64,000 bases of DNA from Henckelia pumila (lineage: Eukaryota; Streptophyta; Magnoliopsida; Lamiales; Gesneriaceae). The DNA is taken from positions 86,570,151 through 86,634,150 of the forward strand of contig NC_133120.1 of NCBI RefSeq assembly GCF_033568475.1, in the 5' to 3' direction. A model generated the notes under the pieces. It was not told where the DNA came from, searched no databases, and saw nothing but the letters and a program-made list of their open reading frames with translations. Made by a program: the position numbers and the translations under genes. Of the stretch, positions 60,166-64,000 are shown in pieces. Position 1 is the first letter of the stretch. Every line of letters starts with the position of its first letter.

Positions 60166-60480
60166 ACCCTGATTTTTGGGCTCAGTTCTGTTACGGCACT
60201 TTGATTTCAGCCCTTAGTTCATTTTAGATACTCAAGTACAAATGGTGTTAGCAGGTTAATTAAACACGCGCTTGGTAATTATGAGGGGTCACTTCATAGT
60301 GCTCTCATGTAGTTGGGCTGGCGGTCAAGGAAATTTGGCTGGGGAGCTCAGGAGCTCGGGAGCCCATTTAGGCGATCTGAGAACATATTTCAGGTCAGGT
60401 CGGAAGTTTGTTTCCGGAAGCTCAGCTCGGCTCTGGCAGCTCAGCTCGGCTCCGGCAGCTCACCTCGGTTCCTGAAGCTT
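60166..60480 (+). other. Tat 3' region between the two arrays
   Basis: AGCTCGG-rich sequence like that of the Tat LTR; no gene was recognised. Confidence 0.45.
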
Positions 60481-61380
60481 CAGCTCAATACAACGCCTCT
60501 GGGTGTTAGTTTATCTTTAAACAAGTACTTTGCTCCCCTTAGGGAGCTCAGCTCAATTCAACGCCTCCGGGTGTTAGTTTATTTTTAAACAAGTACTTTG
60601 CTCCCCTTAGGGAGCTCAGCTCAATACAACGCCTCCGGGTGTTGGTTTATTTTTAAACAAGTACTTTGCTCCCCTTAGGGAGCTCAGCTCAATTCAACGC
60701 CTTCGGGTGTTAGTTTATTTTTAAATAAGTACTTTGCTCCCCTTAGGGAGCTCAGCTCAATACAACGCCTCCGGATGTTGGTTTATTTTTAAACAAGTAC
60801 TTTGCTTCCCTTAGGGAGCTCAGCTCAATACAACGCCTCCGGATGTTAGTTTATTTTTAAACAAGTACTTTTCTCCCCTTTGGGAGCTCAGCTCTGTTCA
60901 ACGCCTCTGGGTGTTATTTTATTTTTAAACAAGTACTTTGCTCCCCTTAGGGAGCTCAGCTCAATACAACGCCTCCGGGTGTTAGTTTATTTTTAAACAA
61001 GTACTTTGCTCCCCTGAGGGAGCTCAGCTCTGTTCAACGCCTCCGGGTGTTAGTTTATTTTTAAACAAGTACTTTGCTCCCCTCAGGGAGCTCAGCTCAA
61101 TTCAACGCCTCCGGATGTTAGTTTATTTTTAAATCCGTACTTTGCTTTCCTTGGGGAGCTCAGCTCAGTTCGATGCCTCCGGGGGTTAGTTTATATTTAG
61201 GTGACAATCTCACCTCCCTTTAAGGAGCTCAGCTCAGCTCGACACTTTTAAGTGTTAGTTTATTTTTAAATATTAATCTTATTTCCCTTCAGGGAGCTCA
61301 GCTCAGTTCACCGTCGAGTGTTGGTTTTATTTTTAATGTTTATTATGCTTTCCTTAGGGAGCATAGCTCAGCTCATCGGG
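60481..61380 (+). repeat. 69-bp tandem array
   Basis: About thirteen units with period near 69 bp: AACAAGTACTTTGCTCCCC, GGGAGCTCAGCTCAATACAA, CGCCTCCGGGTGTTAGTTT, then a T run. The last three or four are diverged. It lies between the 45-bp array and the antisense gene. Confidence 0.9.
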
Positions 61381-61490
61381 GAAGGTTAAGGAGATCAGTT
61401 TGAATTAGGAAGACTAAGGAAAATGTAAAGCAAATAAACTGGCGTAAGAAGGCAAAAAATTTAAATGTTTACATCCACAAAAACCCCTAA

Positions 61491-62620
61491 CTAACTTTCA
61501 TTCTCTCCCTCGCCCTCATCCTCACCCTGTTCATCTACGCCCCCATCCTCTTTTACTGCCTCTGCTGAGGTAAGGGAGAGGGCAAACCCGTCTAGGTCCA
61601 GGAAGTCCACAGGGGTCCCTTCAGGAGGATAGCCTTCTGCCCTGAACTGCTGAGTGTAGCCGTCGAACCCTTTGGCCAGGTAACCATAGGCTTGGACAGC
61701 CACCTCATCCATATATTCATCGGACTTCAAGAATGCCTCCTTGAAGCCTTCAGCTCCCTTGGACAGCTCAGCTCGGGACTTTTCCAGTTCTTGAAGGGCC
61801 TGAGCAAGTTGATCATGGGACCCCTTGAGTTCGCTCCGAAGATTCTCCTTCTGCACCTCGGAGACCCGAAAGTCACTTTGATGCTTCAGCCGTTCAGCTT
61901 GGAAGCCCATCCTTATTTCCTCCATCTGGGCTCGGAGATTGGCCACCTCCTTCTCATAACCAAGCTTCGCGTCCTCCGCTAACTGGTTAAGCTCAGCAAA
62001 ATGAGCTTCATAACCTCGGGCATCCTTAGAAAGTTGCTTTCGAGTCATGGAAGCTCGGAGGGACATTTCGGCGTTCAGGACAGCAGCCTAGGAAAGAAAA
62101 AGAACAATTAAAAAAGAATATAAAAGAGGAACATAAAGTAATGGATAATGGAAGGTTACCTCAGCTGAGGTAGTGTTAGAACGTTGCATCACCTCAGCCC
62201 ATCCAAGGCTTTTCACATAATCGGCGTCAGCCTGGGAGATCATATCCCGGAGAACTGACCCAGCCGTTGGAGTAGGCTCGACCCCCACAATACGCAGGGC
62301 ATCATGGTACATTTCGAAGAAATTGGTCCTGCACCAAACCACGGGAGTCTGAGGCTTCTCTGCCCTGAACTGACGAAGGGGTGTCATCTCCGGAATAGAA
62401 GACTTCCCGGAGTCCAGCTCCACTACCTCAGGGTGAGGGCTTGACGGTGCCCGCCTTTTCGAGCCTTTAGACTGGGTGGCAAAAGGCTCAGGCTTGCTAG
62501 TGGCCCGTGGTGAAGGGGCTTTAGACTTGGCTGAGCTCCCTTCAGCTCGGCCCCCTGATGGGGCAGTTGCTTTCTTCTTCTCCAACATTCTCTTCATGGC
62601 TGAATCCATGACCCTTTTTT
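61491..62620 (-). CDS. Antisense spliced coiled-coil gene of the Tat element (5' part lost)
   Basis: Two exons, 62160-62620 and 61491-62087, are joined by a 72-nt intron (GTAACC…TTTCCTAG). The join keeps one frame (…SNTTSAE to AAVLNAEMSLRAS). Upstream of 62620 there is a third splice acceptor with branch-like CTGAC and TCTCGTGCAG, so at least one more exon once lay upstream; an LTR inserted 49 bp further cuts the gene. The protein starts with a basic region (KRMLEKKKATAP), then an FEMYHDALRIVG segment, then a long coiled coil (AHFAELNQLAED … QALQELEKSRAELSKGA), and ends in an acidic tail (EQGEDEGEGENES). No enzyme motif was seen. Antisense genes of this kind are known in Tat elements, with unknown role. 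Confidence 0.6.
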
Positions 62621-62668
62621 CTGCACGAGACATAGGGAAGGTCAGGATAAGAAATGAGAGAGCATAAC

Positions 62669-64000
62669 TGAAACGACCCTAACTCTCTAAATATAAATAA
62701 ATATGCAGAAATTTTTTTTTTTATACTTACTAAGTAAAAATACGTACATACATGCCCATACATATATGCACAGAATAAATAGATTTAAAAATAAATAACT
62801 TAAATAAAAATTCAACCTTTAATAAATTAAATATCTGAGTCTAACATTTAATAAAATACTGACATAAGCAAAATAAATAAAATTTGCATGCACTGAAAAT
62901 ATTTAAATAAGATGAGTAATAATATCCACCACTGAAAATAAATAAAAATGTATAACACGATAAAAATATTCAAAACATGACGTAGACTCACACAACGATC
63001 ACGGGGTTACTGCTTGTCCGCTCAAAGGTCCTCGCCGCCGGTGGGTACTACATCCTCCTCTACGTACTCACCTGCACCATATCAGTGTAGTGAGCCTAGA
63101 GGCCCAACATGCTAACATAACAAGGGTTTAAAATAATTTAAATCACTTTAATACTAATACATAACATATACATGAATGAGCATGCTTAAAAATATCATGA
63201 ACATAACATAAACTTAAATTAAACTTGAATATCATAATAATACATAAACATTGTTGAGCAAAGTATTTTCTAACATCGAAAGGTCGTATCCATAGTGTAA
63301 CCATACATACATTAAATACTGATCAGCATGGTAAACCAACGTACGTGGCGGTGACGAATCACCTCTTAAATTGGCAGTAAACTGCCCTTCAATAGTTCAC
63401 ATATGGGGACGAATCCCCCTTAAATTGTCACACTACTTCAACTTCCAACATAAAATTATTTTCTTTTGCTCAACCTTAAACATTAAATCGTGTATAAAAA
63501 TTATTTCATGAATGCATGTACTTAAATAAAATGTGTGTCCTTCATATATATTTAATTTAATTTCATACTAACATATAAATACTAAAAATAACTTCCATGC
63601 ATAAAAATAATTAAATATATATTCAGGACACATGCAATTTCTCATGGGTTGTACTGAACTGCTGGCCCTGAAACTCAAGCCCATTTTCTTAAATTCTGGC
63701 CCACTAACACTGAGACTGGCCCATTAACATACTTAAGCCCAATAATTAATTATTCTAAGCCCAATTAATTAATTCAAGCACATTAAAACATTTCTGGCCC
63801 AATAACAACCTATTCTGGCTCAATGGCCCAAAAGCCCAAAGACTGGCCCAATAACTCCCATGGGCTCCCAAGCCCATAAAATTATTGGCAAACTTAATTA
63901 AATTTAATTAAGCCCAAAAATGATTAAATTTAACCCAAAATAATTAAATGGAGCTCAATCAAATTTTGGGATTTAATTAAGCCCATTTAACCCTTAATTA
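62669..64000 (-). mobile_element. LTR of a second Tekay-like element (runs past window edge)
   Basis: It starts TGAAACGACCC and matches 9342 onward along its length, including the shared GGCCCA-rich block (about 63660-63970). No PBS stands on its left side; the Tat antisense gene region does. It is therefore the 3' LTR of a minus-strand element or a solo LTR. The bases before it are ATAAC. Confidence 0.85.

Larger units (their letters stand above)
43498..64000 (+). mobile_element. Tat-lineage Ty3/gypsy retrotransposon (runs past window edge)
   Basis: The parts seen, in order, are a 5' LTR, PBS, gag-pol, a 45-bp tandem array, a 69-bp tandem array and an antisense spliced gene. The 3' LTR is not in the window. 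The extra, archaeal-type RNase H domain after the normal one, the long 3' region with arrays and the antisense gene are features of the Tat group (for example Grande and Retand). Two younger insertions split it: a chromovirus at 50047-59560 and an LTR at 62669. Confidence 0.8.

Noticed and set aside
49720-61380. CRISPR-like array
   Set aside because: Units are contiguous tandem repeats without unique spacers, in plant retrotransposon DNA.

Overview
The window is nuclear DNA of a flowering plant. Genes are spliced with GT-AG introns, they belong to plant-specific families (a class A4 heat-shock factor, a TMK-type receptor kinase, a UGT75-type glycosyltransferase, a PPR-DYW protein), and about half of the sequence is nested LTR retrotransposons. 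A eudicot, perhaps an asterid, is an inference from gene flavour only.

Layout. 1-12031 is a nest of Ty3/gypsy elements. A plus-strand, apparently non-coding element (tail of its 5' LTR at 1-46, interior 47-4131, 3' LTR 4132-6802) sits inside the reverse transcriptase of a minus-strand Tekay-like element (gag, protease and partial RT at 6803-9138, 5' LTR 9342-12031). That second element sits in a broken partial copy of a PPR gene (12032-12752). 13100-16200 holds tandem and inverted duplications, including a 0.8-kb inverted repeat built from broken exons that resemble coatomer beta-prime.

18200-38322 is the gene-rich part: an HMA-like protein (minus) head-to-head with HsfA4 (plus), a selenium-binding protein / methanethiol oxidase (plus), an intact PPR-DYW gene (minus; close relative of the pseudogene at 12 kb), a TMK-like receptor kinase (minus) and a UGT75-like glucosyltransferase (plus). 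Small transposons lie between them: a 199-bp foldback MITE, an 822-bp Harbinger-like element with TTA target duplication, and a 5'-truncated LINE with a perfect 17-bp target duplication. 39902-40856 is a 939-bp hAT-like element with 8-bp target duplications. 40986-42683 is a second UGT75-like gene, broken by a deletion, a stop and a 315-bp hAT-like MITE.

43498-64000 is one large Tat-lineage Ty3/gypsy element, cut at the right edge. It has a LTR with TATA box, a PBS, one long gag-pol frame that carries seven stops but no frameshift, a 45-bp tandem array, a 69-bp tandem array, and an antisense spliced coiled-coil gene. A 9.5-kb minus-strand chromovirus (50047-59560, both LTRs present) is inserted in the 45-bp array. 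The LTR of another element, related to the one at 9.3-12 kb, is inserted at 62669.

The points most worth a second look are: clusters of perfect GC-rich hairpins inside the AT-rich LTRs of three different elements; the antisense, intron-bearing gene of the Tat element; an intron-like block between gag and protease of the Tekay-like element; and the inverted coatomer-like repeat, which could form a hairpin transcript. No intact, transposition-competent element was seen.
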